From: Filimonas effusa | Lineage (GTDB): Bacteria; Bacteroidota; Bacteroidia; Chitinophagales; Chitinophagaceae | Assembly: GCF_004118675.1 (NCBI RefSeq) | Contig: NZ_SDHZ01000006.1 | Location: forward strand, 36,233 to 100,232 | Direction of reading: 5' to 3' | DNA length: 64,000 nucleotides | In this document: positions 33,314 through 41,557 of the stretch, one piece after another | Layout: each line of letters opens with the position of its first letter | How positions within the stretch are numbered: position 1 is the stretch's first letter | Program-made: the position numbers and the translations under genes | The notes under the pieces: model-generated | What the model was told of the DNA's origin: nothing | What the model saw: the letters and a program-made list of their open reading frames with translations, nothing else | Database searches by the model: none

Positions 33314-33850
33314 CTATACAGCAATTTTCTGCAGTTGTTCTATTTGGTTTTGTAACATCTTACGCGCCTTCACCAGCTGGCTCCGGCTGGTGCTTGCCTG
33401 GATGTTCAGAAGCTCGGCTATCTCATCATGACTATACCCTTCTATCACATTCAGGTTGAAAACAAGCCGGTAGCCCTCAGGTAACGCATTGATAAGCTTA
33501 AGCAGGTCTTCCTGCCCCAGGTTCGAATACACATAAGGTTCCATCCGGGGCGCAGTATCGGCATGCTCCTTTATCTCCTGGAAACTGATCTTCTTTTTCT
33601 GTATCGCCTTCAATGCCGAATTCACCACAATACGGCGCATCCAGCCTTCAAAAGAACCCTCGAACTTGAACTGGTGAATGTATTTGAACACACGGATAAA
33701 CGCCTCCTGCAGCATGTCTTCGGCCTCTGCACTGTCAATAGCATAACGTATACATACGGAAAGCATTTTACCAGCGTACATCTCAAAAAGTTGTCGCTGG
33801 CAACCTGCATTCTGCTGAATACAGCCCTTGATCAGTTCGTGTTCTGTCAA
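33314..33850 (-). CDS. ECF RNA polymerase sigma factor
   Basis: A 178-residue ECF sigma-70 factor. Region 2 covers about 20-85, with D-S-A-E-A-E-D-M-L-Q-E-A-F-I-R-V-F for core binding and -10 recognition. Region 4 covers about 120-172, with the helix-turn-helix Y-S-H-D-E-I-A-E-L-L-N-I-Q-A-S-T-S-R-S-Q-L. It is immediately upstream of the putative anti-sigma gene (two-base gap), the usual pairing. A TATCTTTG -7 box lies 39 bases upstream on the minus strand. Confidence 0.93.
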   Translation of the reverse strand: MTEHELIKGCIQQNAGCQRQLFEMYAGKMLSVCIRYAIDSAEAEDMLQEAFIRVFKYIHQFKFEGSFEGWMRRIVVNSALKAIQKKKISFQEIKEHADTAPRMEPYVYSNLGQEDLLKLINALPEGYRLVFNLNVIEGYSHDEIAELLNIQASTSRSQLVKARKMLQNQIEQLQKIAV

Positions 33851-33888
33851 AAAAGAGTACAGTTTGACCGTTTAGAAATATGGATGAC

Positions 33889-33896
33889 CAAAGATA
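33889..33896 (-). promoter_or_regulatory. -7 box TATCTTTG for the sigma-factor operon
   Basis: An exact TAnnTTTG on the minus strand, 39 bases before the sigma-factor start. No TTG was found at the expected upstream distance. Confidence 0.5.
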
Positions 33897-34016
33897 CGGG
33901 AATGCTGCCTGAAGGGGTAAAATAGATGCCGGACGACAGTTTATGAACGATAGAACCTATCGCTCGTCTACTAAGAATAAATGGGAGCGCCCTGGGTATA
34001 GCAGGAACGATGTATT

Positions 34017-35123
34017 TTATTGAAGAAATTGCCGGTGAATAAAGTCTGTAACCTGTACGAGATCCTTATGTTGCTGATAAACAGCAAGTTGCTTGTCTGC
34101 ACCGGTGCCTTCCTCGAGTATTTTATTAATGGTATTCAGATAAGGGCGGCTGCCCAGCTGGTCTGCCACGTCATCGGTGAAGTTGAGAAGCTCGTGAATA
34201 AGAGAACGTGTGTTCACTTCCTGCTCCTTGCCAAAATCTATCAGATCGCCATCTATGCCGTACCGGCTTGCACGCCATTTATTCTCATTGATGAGCGAAC
34301 GATGGTACATATTGAAATTCAGGTTCTGGCTCCTGAGTTTATAAAGCTTGGCGCAAATGGCCTGGAAGAGAGCGGCAATGGCAATAGTCTCGTTAACGGT
34401 AAGGGGCACATCACAAATACGGAACTCTACCGTATTGAAATAGGGGTGAACCCTCAGATCCCACCAGATCTTTTTGGCGTTATCGATACAGTTCGTCTTT
34501 ATAAGCAGGTTCACATAGTTTTCATAGGCTTCAATGCTTTCGAAATAATCCGGAATACCGGTGCGGGGAAATTTATCGAATACCCTGGAACGGTACGATT
34601 TATAACCCGTTAACCTGCCCTCCCAAAAAGGGGAATTCACACTCAGCGCATACACATGCGGCAGAAAATAGCGCGCCGAATTGGCAATATGGATCGCCAT
34701 ACGGCGGTCCTCCATTCCTACATGCACATGTAAACCAAAGATGAGATTGCTTCTTGCAGCCTCCTGTAACTCATTTACCAGTTGGCTGTAACGAACATGA
34801 TCGGTGATAAGCTGGCTTTGCCAGTGACTGAACGGATGTGTACCCGCGGCGCCTACCAGGAACCCTAGCTCCCCTGCAACATCAGCTACTGTTTCACGCA
34901 AATGTGTTACATCACGATGCGCTTCCGAAATATCGCTGCATATATCGGTACCCACCTCCACAACGGCCTGGTGCATTTCGGCCTTTATCTTGTCTTTGAT
35001 GAGCTTATGACCCTCAGATACGATCTGCTGTTCGTGACTGATAAGTTCATAGGTCTTCGGGTCAAGTACCATGTACTCTTCCTCTACACCAAGCGTGAAA
35101 TGTTTATAGTTCAGGTTAGCCAT
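34017..35123 (-). CDS. Carboxylate-amine ligase, GCS2/YbdK family
   Basis: A 368-residue member of the glutamate-cysteine ligase type 2 family, which includes E. coli YbdK. The N-terminus has T-L-G-V-E-E-E-Y-M-V-L-D, the family signature, then V-V-E-V-G-T-D-I-C and the metal-site-type H-V-H-V-G-M-E-D segment near residue 131. Family members join glutamate to an amine such as cysteine, often weakly. Whether it serves glutathione-like synthesis here is not shown, as no glutathione synthetase is nearby. It stands alone between the sigma-factor locus and the ribosomal operon. Confidence 0.87.
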   Translation of the reverse strand: MANLNYKHFTLGVEEEYMVLDPKTYELISHEQQIVSEGHKLIKDKIKAEMHQAVVEVGTDICSDISEAHRDVTHLRETVADVAGELGFLVGAAGTHPFSHWQSQLITDHVRYSQLVNELQEAARSNLIFGLHVHVGMEDRRMAIHIANSARYFLPHVYALSVNSPFWEGRLTGYKSYRSRVFDKFPRTGIPDYFESIEAYENYVNLLIKTNCIDNAKKIWWDLRVHPYFNTVEFRICDVPLTVNETIAIAALFQAICAKLYKLRSQNLNFNMYHRSLINENKWRASRYGIDGDLIDFGKEQEVNTRSLIHELLNFTDDVADQLGSRPYLNTINKILEEGTGADKQLAVYQQHKDLVQVTDFIHRQFLQ

Positions 35124-35172
35124 TGATCGTATTGTTGCAGCTATTCATACCCTAAAGTAATGCTTTGAGCAG

Positions 35173-35206
35173 AACAAAAAAAGCCACCCCCGGAACAGGG
35201 ATGGCT
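35173..35206 (-). terminator. Terminator of the rpsF-rpsR-rplI operon
   Basis: Minus strand: AGCCATCCC pairs with GGGGTGGCT (35182-35190 and 35198-35206, one U-G pair), followed by a run of seven T (35175-35181). Confidence 0.85.
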
Positions 35207-35228
35207 CTTTTTATAAGTATGTATTGAA

Positions 35229-35675
35229 TTATTCACCTACTACTTCAAATTCAACTTCAGTAACGTTGCCATTACCAAAATCAATAGATGCTTTGTAAGC
35301 GCCTAATTCTTTTACTTCGTCAACGATAGAGATACGCTTACGGTCAATTTCGTAACCTTTCTGGTCACGGATAGCACGTGCGATCTGTAAAGAGGTAACA
35401 CTACCGAAGATCTTGCCGCTCGTACCGGTTTTAGCACCGATTTTCACAGAGCTTTCTTTCAGTACAGCTACTACTTTGTTGATCTCAGCCAGCATCGCAG
35501 CTTCTTTCTTAGCCTTTACTTTCAGTTTTTCCTGTAATTGCTTCAGGTTAGAAGGATTAGCTTCCACTGCAAACTTCTGAGGGATCAGGTAGTTACGCGC
35601 ATAACCGTTTTTCACAGTTACCAGTTCGTTGGCACCACCCAGGTTGTCTACGTCTTGAATTAAAATGATTTGCAT
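35229..35675 (-). CDS. rplI: 50S ribosomal protein L9
   Basis: A 148-residue ribosomal protein with the N-terminal 23S-binding domain (I-L-I-Q-D-V-D-N-L-G and K-N-G-Y-A-R-N-Y-L-I-P), the long connecting helix (about 42-76), and the C-terminal domain. Last gene of the rpsF-rpsR-rplI operon, with a terminator 22 bases beyond its stop. A strong hairpin lies in the 122-base gap before it. Confidence 0.96.
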   Translation of the reverse strand: MQIILIQDVDNLGGANELVTVKNGYARNYLIPQKFAVEANPSNLKQLQEKLKVKAKKEAAMLAEINKVVAVLKESSVKIGAKTGTSGKIFGSVTSLQIARAIRDQKGYEIDRKRISIVDEVKELGAYKASIDFGNGNVTEVEFEVVGE

Positions 35676-35760
35676 TTTGCTATTTTTTTAGCGGCCCGTT
35701 GCCCAGTTTTTTACAACTGTCTTCCCTTTCTCAGGGAGTTAGGGGCGGTTACTAAATGAA

Positions 35761-35789
35761 TCAGCATTCAAAATGAATTTGAATGCTGA
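35761..35789 (-). repeat. 12-bp perfect hairpin between rpsR and rplI
   Basis: TCAGCATTCAAA (35761-35772) pairs perfectly with 35778-35789 around a 5-base loop. There is no long T tract on the minus strand. It may slow polymerase or mark a processing site that adjusts L9 relative to S18. Confidence 0.7.
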
Positions 35790-35797
35790 ACCTTGTT

Positions 35798-36064
35798 CTA
35801 TTTCAAAAGATCGGTTACGTATGGTAACAGCGCCATCTGGCGTGCTTTCTTAATAGCTTCGCCAACTTTACGCTGGTACTTCAGAGAGTTACCAGTTAAA
35901 CGACGAGGTAAAATTTTACCTTGCTCGTTAACAAACTTCTTCAGGAATTCAACGTCTTTATAGTCGATGTACTTAATACCGTATTTCTTAAAGCGGCAGA
36001 ATTTCTTCTTAGGCTTCTCCTGCTTGATCGCAGTCAGGTATTTAATTTCATTTGCTTTTGCCAT
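35798..36064 (-). CDS. rpsR: 30S ribosomal protein S18
   Basis: An 88-residue S18 with the conserved core [15 protein letters not shown], followed by [10 protein letters not shown] and [13 protein letters not shown]. Five bases separate it from rpsF upstream. Confidence 0.96.
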   Translation of the reverse strand: MAKANEIKYLTAIKQEKPKKKFCRFKKYGIKYIDYKDVEFLKKFVNEQGKILPRRLTGNSLKYQRKVGEAIKKARQMALLPYVTDLLK

Positions 36065-36069
36065 GATAA

Positions 36070-36423
36070 TTAAGCCTCCACTTTTTCGTTTGCAGTATTA
36101 ACACCACTTCTTTTCCTTCCATTATACTCGACGGCGTATTTATCGAGTACAGTGATCATGTGACGCATAACTTGCTCGTCGCGTAACATCTGGATCTTAA
36201 ACTTCTCATTGAAGCTGGTTGGCGCACTATATTCCAGAACCCAGTAAATACCTGTGGTTTTCTTCTGGATGGGGTACGCCAGTGATTTCAGACCCCAGGG
36301 GTTGCTGTGCGCAATAGTTCCACCAGCTTCAGTGATGAAGTCAGTGTACTTTTTCTGAGCCGCTTTAAACTCGTCTTCAGAAAGCACAGGGGTAAAAATC
36401 ACCATCAATTCGTAATTGCTCAT
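36070..36423 (-). CDS. rpsF: 30S ribosomal protein S6
   Basis: A 117-residue S6 with the Y-E-L-M-V-I-F-T-P strand, the [12 protein letters not shown] segment and a basic tail. First gene of the operon; the mRNA leader would be about 65 bases. S6-S18 complexes autoregulate through the leader in several bacteria, but no clear motif was recognised here. Confidence 0.95.
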   Translation of the reverse strand: MSNYELMVIFTPVLSEDEFKAAQKKYTDFITEAGGTIAHSNPWGLKSLAYPIQKKTTGIYWVLEYSAPTSFNEKFKIQMLRDEQVMRHMITVLDKYAVEYNGRKRSGVNTANEKVEA

Positions 36424-36493
36424 TACCCTGATTTTTGTTTTTAAATTAAATTTGTTACTCCCCAGCGAAAATCCAGGATTCTCATTGGGGCTG

Positions 36494-36501
36494 CAAAGGT
36501 A
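36494..36501 (-). promoter_or_regulatory. -7 box TACCTTTG of the rpsF operon
   Basis: An exact TAnnTTTG on the minus strand, 71 bases upstream of the rpsF start. The nearest TTG is spaced about 24 bases away, longer than usual. Confidence 0.55.
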
Positions 36502-36724
36502 GTTAATTCCAATGCATTTTCAGCACAAATTTACCAAAATAGCCGCGTCACCCCTCCAAAATCGCTACTTACCTCTCATAAAACCGCTTACCTCCAAAAT
36601 GGCCATAAAGCTGCCCCTGATGCTAAAAAGCAGGCATAATCTTTTTTTCTTTCTGCAATGCATTGAAAAACAGTTGTTTAATTGGGTATGCTTTTTTATA
36701 GTTCCCATCATAAAACATAAAACC

Positions 36725-36988
36725 ATGAAAAAAACAGACACAGCCGGAGAAAACAACTTCAAATCAAAAGGGCAGAAAGTGCTCGATCAGCACCAAAACA
36801 ACCAGGCCAATAGCGACAATTCTATCCTGGAAGACAAAAAAACACGCAAAAAAGAGGGTTACCCTGGTATGGCAGAGCAGGAGTCTCAATTTAAAATCCA
36901 GGACGAGTTTATTGACCGGGATAATAATAACAGCCGCAATACAGCTAACCCAGCCTCTGAAAAAGAGAATGCTTCTGGAGGAGACTGA
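36725..36988 (+). CDS. Small hydrophilic protein of unknown function
   Basis: An 87-residue, highly charged, Asn/Gln/Lys/Glu-rich protein with no hydrophobic segment, probably disordered. The ATG at 36725 is chosen; longer in-frame starts (from 36512) run through the rpsF promoter region. Its composition recalls small stress-type hydrophilic proteins, but no family is recognised. Confidence 0.5.
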   Translation: MKKTDTAGENNFKSKGQKVLDQHQNNQANSDNSILEDKKTRKKEGYPGMAEQESQFKIQDEFIDRDNNNSRNTANPASEKENASGGD

Positions 36989-37048
36989 AAAGGATATAAG
37001 GCAGGAAGTAAACAGGATATAAATACCTGCTGCCCGCAAAAGCAGCCG

Positions 37049-37140
37049 CTGTTGAGTAACTGGCTAAAGTCACGGTAAAGAAACTGGCTGGAGTTACTGT
37101 TGAGTAACCAGGTAACGTCACTGTAGCGTAACTGGAATAA
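37049..37140 (+). repeat. Two imperfect copies of a ~46-bp intergenic repeat
   Basis: Both copies begin CTGTTGAGTAAC (37049 and 37097) and continue with related GT-A-A-C-T-G-G and GTCAC motifs, with small indels. They lie between the small hydrophilic gene and the dehydrogenase gene. No reading frame is supported. Confidence 0.55.
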
Positions 37141-37223
37141 TACAGCTGGTAGGTTCGCGGCAGTTTCGCTTTCCGTTACCCGGCAGGCTGCCCCTCTGGT
37201 ACATTGTTTGAGGCAAAACAGAT

Positions 37224-38210
37224 ATGAAGATATTTATTACGCGTATCATCCCCGCAAAAGGATTGCAACTTTTGAAGGATGCTGGTCATACTATCACACA
37301 ATACGAAGAAAAAAGACCCCTGACACAGGAAGAACTGATAGAGGCCTGCAGCAGGCACGATGCCTTGCTGAGCGTTGGCCCCAACAAACTCGATGAAACT
37401 TTCTTCTCCCGGTGCAAACATCTTAAGGCCATTTCTTTATTATCTGTTGGATACGATAATGTTGACGTCGCCGCCGCCAATAAATACCGGATGGCGATAG
37501 GCAATACGCCGGGTGTACTTAGCGGCGCTACTGCCGACACTGCCTTCCTGCTCATGCTGGCTGTATCCCGCAAAGCTTTTTTCCTCAGCAACAAAATCGG
37601 CAGGGGAGAATGGGGATTCTTTGAGCCTACGGCAGGACTTGGAATAGAGCTGAATAACAAAACACTCGGCATCTTTGGCCTGGGCAGAATAGGAATGGAA
37701 CTGGCTAAAAAAAGCATTGGCGCCTATAATATGAATATCATCTATCATAACAGGCACCATAACGAAGTAGCTGAAAAAGAACTCGGTGCCCGTTATGTAT
37801 CCTTTGAAGAATTGCTGCGGGAGTCGGATGTGCTGTCGGTTCATGCCAACCTGTCACCGGAAACAAAGGGAGTTTTCAATGCCAATACATTTAGTCAGAT
37901 GAAGTCATCTGCTATTTTCATTAATACGGCGCGGGGAGGTCTGCACAACGAAGAAGATCTTACAGCCGCCGTAAAGAACGGTACTATCTGGGGCGCTGGT
38001 CTCGATGTCACCAATCCGGAACCCATGAAGCCCGATAGTCCACTGCTGACGATGCCCACCGTTTGCATATTACCTCATATAGGATCGGCTACGATGGAAA
38101 CACGCGACGCTATGTCCGAAATAGCGGCACGGAATATATTGGCAGCGCTGGCGGGCGAAAAAATGCCCCATGCCATCAACCCGGAAGTATATAAACAACA
38201 GGTGGTATAA
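37224..38210 (+). CDS. D-isomer-specific 2-hydroxyacid dehydrogenase (GhrB-like)
   Basis: A 328-residue NAD(P)H-dependent dehydrogenase. The nucleotide-binding motif is G-L-G-R-I-G near residues 151-156. The catalytic Arg is in N-T-A-R-G-G, the Glu in N-P-E-P, and the His in L-P-H-I-G-S-A-T. The S-V-G-Y-D-N-V-D-V segment is typical of glyoxylate/hydroxypyruvate reductases and D-glycerate dehydrogenases. It lacks the extra regulatory domain of SerA. It is a single-gene unit followed by a GC-rich hairpin at 38228-38245. Confidence 0.9.
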   Translation: MKIFITRIIPAKGLQLLKDAGHTITQYEEKRPLTQEELIEACSRHDALLSVGPNKLDETFFSRCKHLKAISLLSVGYDNVDVAAANKYRMAIGNTPGVLSGATADTAFLLMLAVSRKAFFLSNKIGRGEWGFFEPTAGLGIELNNKTLGIFGLGRIGMELAKKSIGAYNMNIIYHNRHHNEVAEKELGARYVSFEELLRESDVLSVHANLSPETKGVFNANTFSQMKSSAIFINTARGGLHNEEDLTAAVKNGTIWGAGLDVTNPEPMKPDSPLLTMPTVCILPHIGSATMETRDAMSEIAARNILAALAGEKMPHAINPEVYKQQVV

Positions 38211-38227
38211 TAACCCAGGCAAACGGA

Positions 38228-38245
38228 GCCGGCTAAAGGGCCGGC
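38228..38245 (+). terminator. GC-rich hairpin after the dehydrogenase gene
   Basis: GCCGGC (38228-38233) pairs with 38240-38245. Outer AACCC and GGGTT flanks could extend the structure (38211-38253). No T tract follows, so termination is uncertain. Confidence 0.5.
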
Positions 38246-38272
38246 CCGGGTTATCATAAACACATCAGTTTT

Positions 38273-38560
38273 TTACGAGGCCGGCAGCAAAGTATTCACA
38301 AACGCAATCGACAATGGAAAAGCGGCATCCCTTTCAGCAGCCAGCTTCCAACTGTTTATTTGTTTGTCATACACCTCTTCCGCCGCCTTTAAAAGCAGCC
38401 CAACCCTGCCATATAAAACATCCGCTGCTTCCATCGATACAATAAATTCATCATCATATCCACGCTTCCCAGGCCCCCAAAAAAGCACTAACACCCTAAA
38501 ACACACCACAAAATGCCCCCGGCAATCATAAATCTGCCGCTTCGCTTGCTGTTTAGCCAC
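38273..38560 (-). CDS. Small hypothetical protein (weak)
   Basis: A possible 95-residue protein in an otherwise empty gap. It has a hydrophobic stretch (about 15-28) and an amphipathic C-terminal half (A-A-E-E-V-Y-D-K-Q-I-N-S-W-K). No family is recognised, and its codon use cannot be judged from this length. It may be a chance frame. Confidence 0.3.
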   Translation of the reverse strand: MAKQQAKRQIYDCRGHFVVCFRVLVLFWGPGKRGYDDEFIVSMEAADVLYGRVGLLLKAAEEVYDKQINSWKLAAERDAAFPLSIAFVNTLLPAS

Positions 38561-38808
38561 TACGCATCATAAACAATTCCATCTACGAAGAAATACGCTT
38601 TAAACCTATACGATAGAGCTACGCAAGAGATACAAAGGGGCTATACATGAGCACTGAAAGTAACCCTCACGTATAGCCTTTGTGCCATTCTCAACAACCT
38701 CACTCGATCATGAATGACGCTCGCTGTGAACAACAATGAACCCATCCATTATAACTTAAGCTTTTGAGACACATCCTGCTCCTGTTCAGGCTGTGCCATA
38801 TGCCGCTG

Positions 38809-41151
38809 TTAAAATTTAAACGCTACACCAGCCGCAAAGTTGCGTGGCGCCTGCGCATTACCCCAGGGACCCCAGTACTTTTCATTGCTGATATTATCTA
38901 AACGGAAATATAAACGCCATTGAGGAAAGTCATAAGAAACAACGCTGTTAAATACCAGGAACTCAGGAATGGTGAATGTATTAACATCATCATACCAACT
39001 GTTGCTTTGATAGTTGACACCCGCACCCAATCTGAGACCCTTTAAAACACCTTGCTGCAACTGGTAACTGATCCAGCCATTAGCAATGCTGCCGGGAGCA
39101 CGTGCAGGTGTTTTGCCTTGTATGTTGGCGTTCGATTTGGTGTATTCGCTTTTGTTATAAGCATAGCCCGCAATAATGTTGAGGCCGGGAATAGGACTGC
39201 TATTAACTTCTACTTCAAGTCCTTTGCTTAACTGGGTGCCATCCTGGATCTGGAAATTAACATCATCGGGATTGGTACGCAGTTTATCGCTTACCTTGAT
39301 ATTATAATAGCTGATAGTTGCTGCCAGCTTTCCATCGAGAAGCTCTGTTTTTACACCGCCTTCCCATTGGTTCGCCCTCTCGGGGTTAAATAATTTACCG
39401 TTTTTATCAGTGCTGGTTGAATAGTTGAATCCATTAAGATAGTTGCCAAACACCGATACTTTGTCCTTCACTACCTGGTAAATTAAACCTGCCTTGGGTG
39501 AAAACGTCGATTTGGTATAAGCTCCCGTTGTTGCGTTGGTGATAAACGAGGTTGTTCCTTTTGCATCCACCTTGTCATAACGAACAGCGAGCATGACCAT
39601 TAGGTTTTCGGTGAGGTTCACGAGATCCGATGCATAGATGCCAAAATTATAAGTGTTGCTTTTGAAGGCGCTGGTAGGAGAAAGCTGTGCAAGACGCTGA
39701 TCTATCTTGTCACGGGTGATATAAGGCGCCACACCATTGATGGCTACGGTATCGTAAACAAACCTTTTAATATAGGTAGGGTTGGTTACAGATTGCACCA
39801 TGTCGCCGCCTATGAGTATACGGTGCCGCATATGTGCAATATTCAGGTCGCCGTTAAAGTTCAGCTGGGCATTGTTGTTATAGTAGCTGTGCGCGTAACG
39901 CTGTACGGTTCTGCTTACAGAATCACCCCTCAGCAAAGTAGGAGTGAACTGCAACTGGTCTTTGGCGTTTACACCTGCATAAGTGTATACCAGGCTTGCA
40001 GACCACTGACTGCTGATCTTATAATCTGCTTTTGCAAAAAAGGTATATCCTTTTAAAGTAGAAGTAAGATCGTCTGAAGAAAAAGTACGCTTATAGATAT
40101 TGTTCAAACCTTCGTAACTCTTCATGCCGGGGTAAGCAGCAGCGCTGGGAGTAAAACCAATACCCGTGTTGGTGCCATAGTTATTATACAATTCCATGTC
40201 TGCCGATAAAGTAAGCTTGTCGTTTACCTTATACTGGAAAGAGGGCGCTATGAAATAATTGGTCTGGAAGCCGTTCTCCTGGAAACTGCCTGCAGAATGA
40301 CGGGCAGCGTTCAAACGGAATAAAGTTGTTTTTTGCTTGTTAAGCGGCGTGTTCATATCAACGGTGATCCTGTTCAAACCAAAGCTGCCGCCTGTGAAAG
40401 CTATTTCGGTAGAGGCCGTTTCAAAAGGTTTTTTGGTAACCCTGTTTACAACGCCGCCATAGGAAATAGAAGAAGATCCAAACAATGTTCCTGAAGGGCC
40501 TTTTATAATTTCAATTTTTTCAAGGTTGGCAACTTCAGTAGCTGTAAGCTGCGAAGCTACCAGCCCGTTGCGCATATAATTACCGGTACGGAACCCCCTG
40601 ATGAAAGCAGAAGTTCTGCCGTTCGAAACCTGCTCGAGGGAGTTGACGCCCGCAACGTTTCTGAATGCATCACGATAGTCGACGATCACCTGGTCTTTGA
40701 TAAGTTCGGCAGAGATGGTGGTATACACCTGCGGATTCTCCAGGTTTTTAAGCGGCATACGCGCAACATAGTCGCTCGATTTAATAGCATATTTATTCCT
40801 GCGGCCGGCATTAACCAGTACGTTTTCGAGCTCGGTAGCTGTTTCCTGGATAATAAATTTAGCAGTAGCGGTGCCGCCTGCTGTTACCTGTACGCTTTGT
40901 TGCTGGTTGCCGATGCCTACCGCAGAAAGCAGCAGCTGATAAGTACCGGGCTTTAATTTTTTGAAGAGGAATTCTCCCTTATCATCGCTGATGGTGCCAA
41001 AGCTGCTGCCTTCAATGCGAATAGAGATACCGGGTACGGGCTGATTGTCACTTGTAACAACATTTCCCCTGATAGCAGGTGCAGTGTTTTGCGCCACAGC
41101 CATCCGGAAAAATGAAAAAATGCAAAGTGCGAGTAATTGCAGTTGTTTCAT
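38809..41151 (-). CDS. TonB-dependent siderophore-type receptor
   Basis: A 780-residue outer-membrane receptor. After a signal peptide (F-R-M-A-V-A-Q) comes a carboxypeptidase-like regulatory domain (about 25-105: G-N-V-V-T-S-D-N-Q-P-V-P-G). The plug domain (about 115-230) contains I-E-I-I-K-G-P-S-G-T-L-F-G, and a 22-strand-type barrel ends A-A-G-V-A-F-K-F. The plug and barrel resemble FhuA/FecA-like siderophore receptors. The ATG at 41151 starts the signal peptide. No Fur box, ECF sigma or siderophore genes were seen nearby, so the ligand is inferred from family only. Confidence 0.9.
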   Translation of the reverse strand: MKQLQLLALCIFSFFRMAVAQNTAPAIRGNVVTSDNQPVPGISIRIEGSSFGTISDDKGEFLFKKLKPGTYQLLLSAVGIGNQQQSVQVTAGGTATAKFIIQETATELENVLVNAGRRNKYAIKSSDYVARMPLKNLENPQVYTTISAELIKDQVIVDYRDAFRNVAGVNSLEQVSNGRTSAFIRGFRTGNYMRNGLVASQLTATEVANLEKIEIIKGPSGTLFGSSSISYGGVVNRVTKKPFETASTEIAFTGGSFGLNRITVDMNTPLNKQKTTLFRLNAARHSAGSFQENGFQTNYFIAPSFQYKVNDKLTLSADMELYNNYGTNTGIGFTPSAAAYPGMKSYEGLNNIYKRTFSSDDLTSTLKGYTFFAKADYKISSQWSASLVYTYAGVNAKDQLQFTPTLLRGDSVSRTVQRYAHSYYNNNAQLNFNGDLNIAHMRHRILIGGDMVQSVTNPTYIKRFVYDTVAINGVAPYITRDKIDQRLAQLSPTSAFKSNTYNFGIYASDLVNLTENLMVMLAVRYDKVDAKGTTSFITNATTGAYTKSTFSPKAGLIYQVVKDKVSVFGNYLNGFNYSTSTDKNGKLFNPERANQWEGGVKTELLDGKLAATISYYNIKVSDKLRTNPDDVNFQIQDGTQLSKGLEVEVNSSPIPGLNIIAGYAYNKSEYTKSNANIQGKTPARAPGSIANGWISYQLQQGVLKGLRLGAGVNYQSNSWYDDVNTFTIPEFLVFNSVVSYDFPQWRLYFRLDNISNEKYWGPWGNAQAPRNFAAGVAFKF

Positions 41152-41557
41152 AAAATGTAAATGAGCCGCAAATTTCAAGCTGCCTGCCACTTGTTCATTT
41201 ATGTAAAGAGGAATTATTGTTGTCGAGATAAGGAATGAATTTCATTGTGTCACCATGAGATAATGGCTGTTTATCTCTATCCGGATTAATGTTATTCGAT
41301 GCCGGACATGGTATAGATTATGGTTGCTCTTTGCTTAAGGATCATAAGAGAACGTAGGAACGAATGAACAGGTATTTGAACAGCCTCCTTAAAAAGAGAG
41401 AGCGTCTCATGAGCCGAGACGCTCTCCTGTACCAAAACAAACTGCTATGAGGGAACATTCGATTGTACTGCAAAGGTCTTTGTTACACCGGTCATTGGGT
41501 TACGTTATCGGTAAAATGATTTACGCAATGCGAAATGCCGGCACGTCTTCCTCTCTG
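41152..41557. other. Intergenic region between TonB receptor and EEP nuclease genes
   Basis: 406 bases without a supported gene. It contains a small inverted repeat (41257-41263 with 41271-41277) and the terminator hairpin at 41398-41426. Promoter boxes for the receptor are not clear. Confidence 0.6.
41390..41426 (-). terminator. Terminator of the EEP nuclease gene
   Basis: A perfect 11-bp stem (41398-41408 with 41416-41426), with TCTTTTT on the minus-strand 3' side. It lies about 130 bases past the nuclease stop. Confidence 0.8.

Noticed and set aside
36512..36724. N-terminal extension of the small hydrophilic protein
   Set aside because: It runs through the rpsF promoter region, is hydrophobic and basic unlike the rest, and is probably non-coding.
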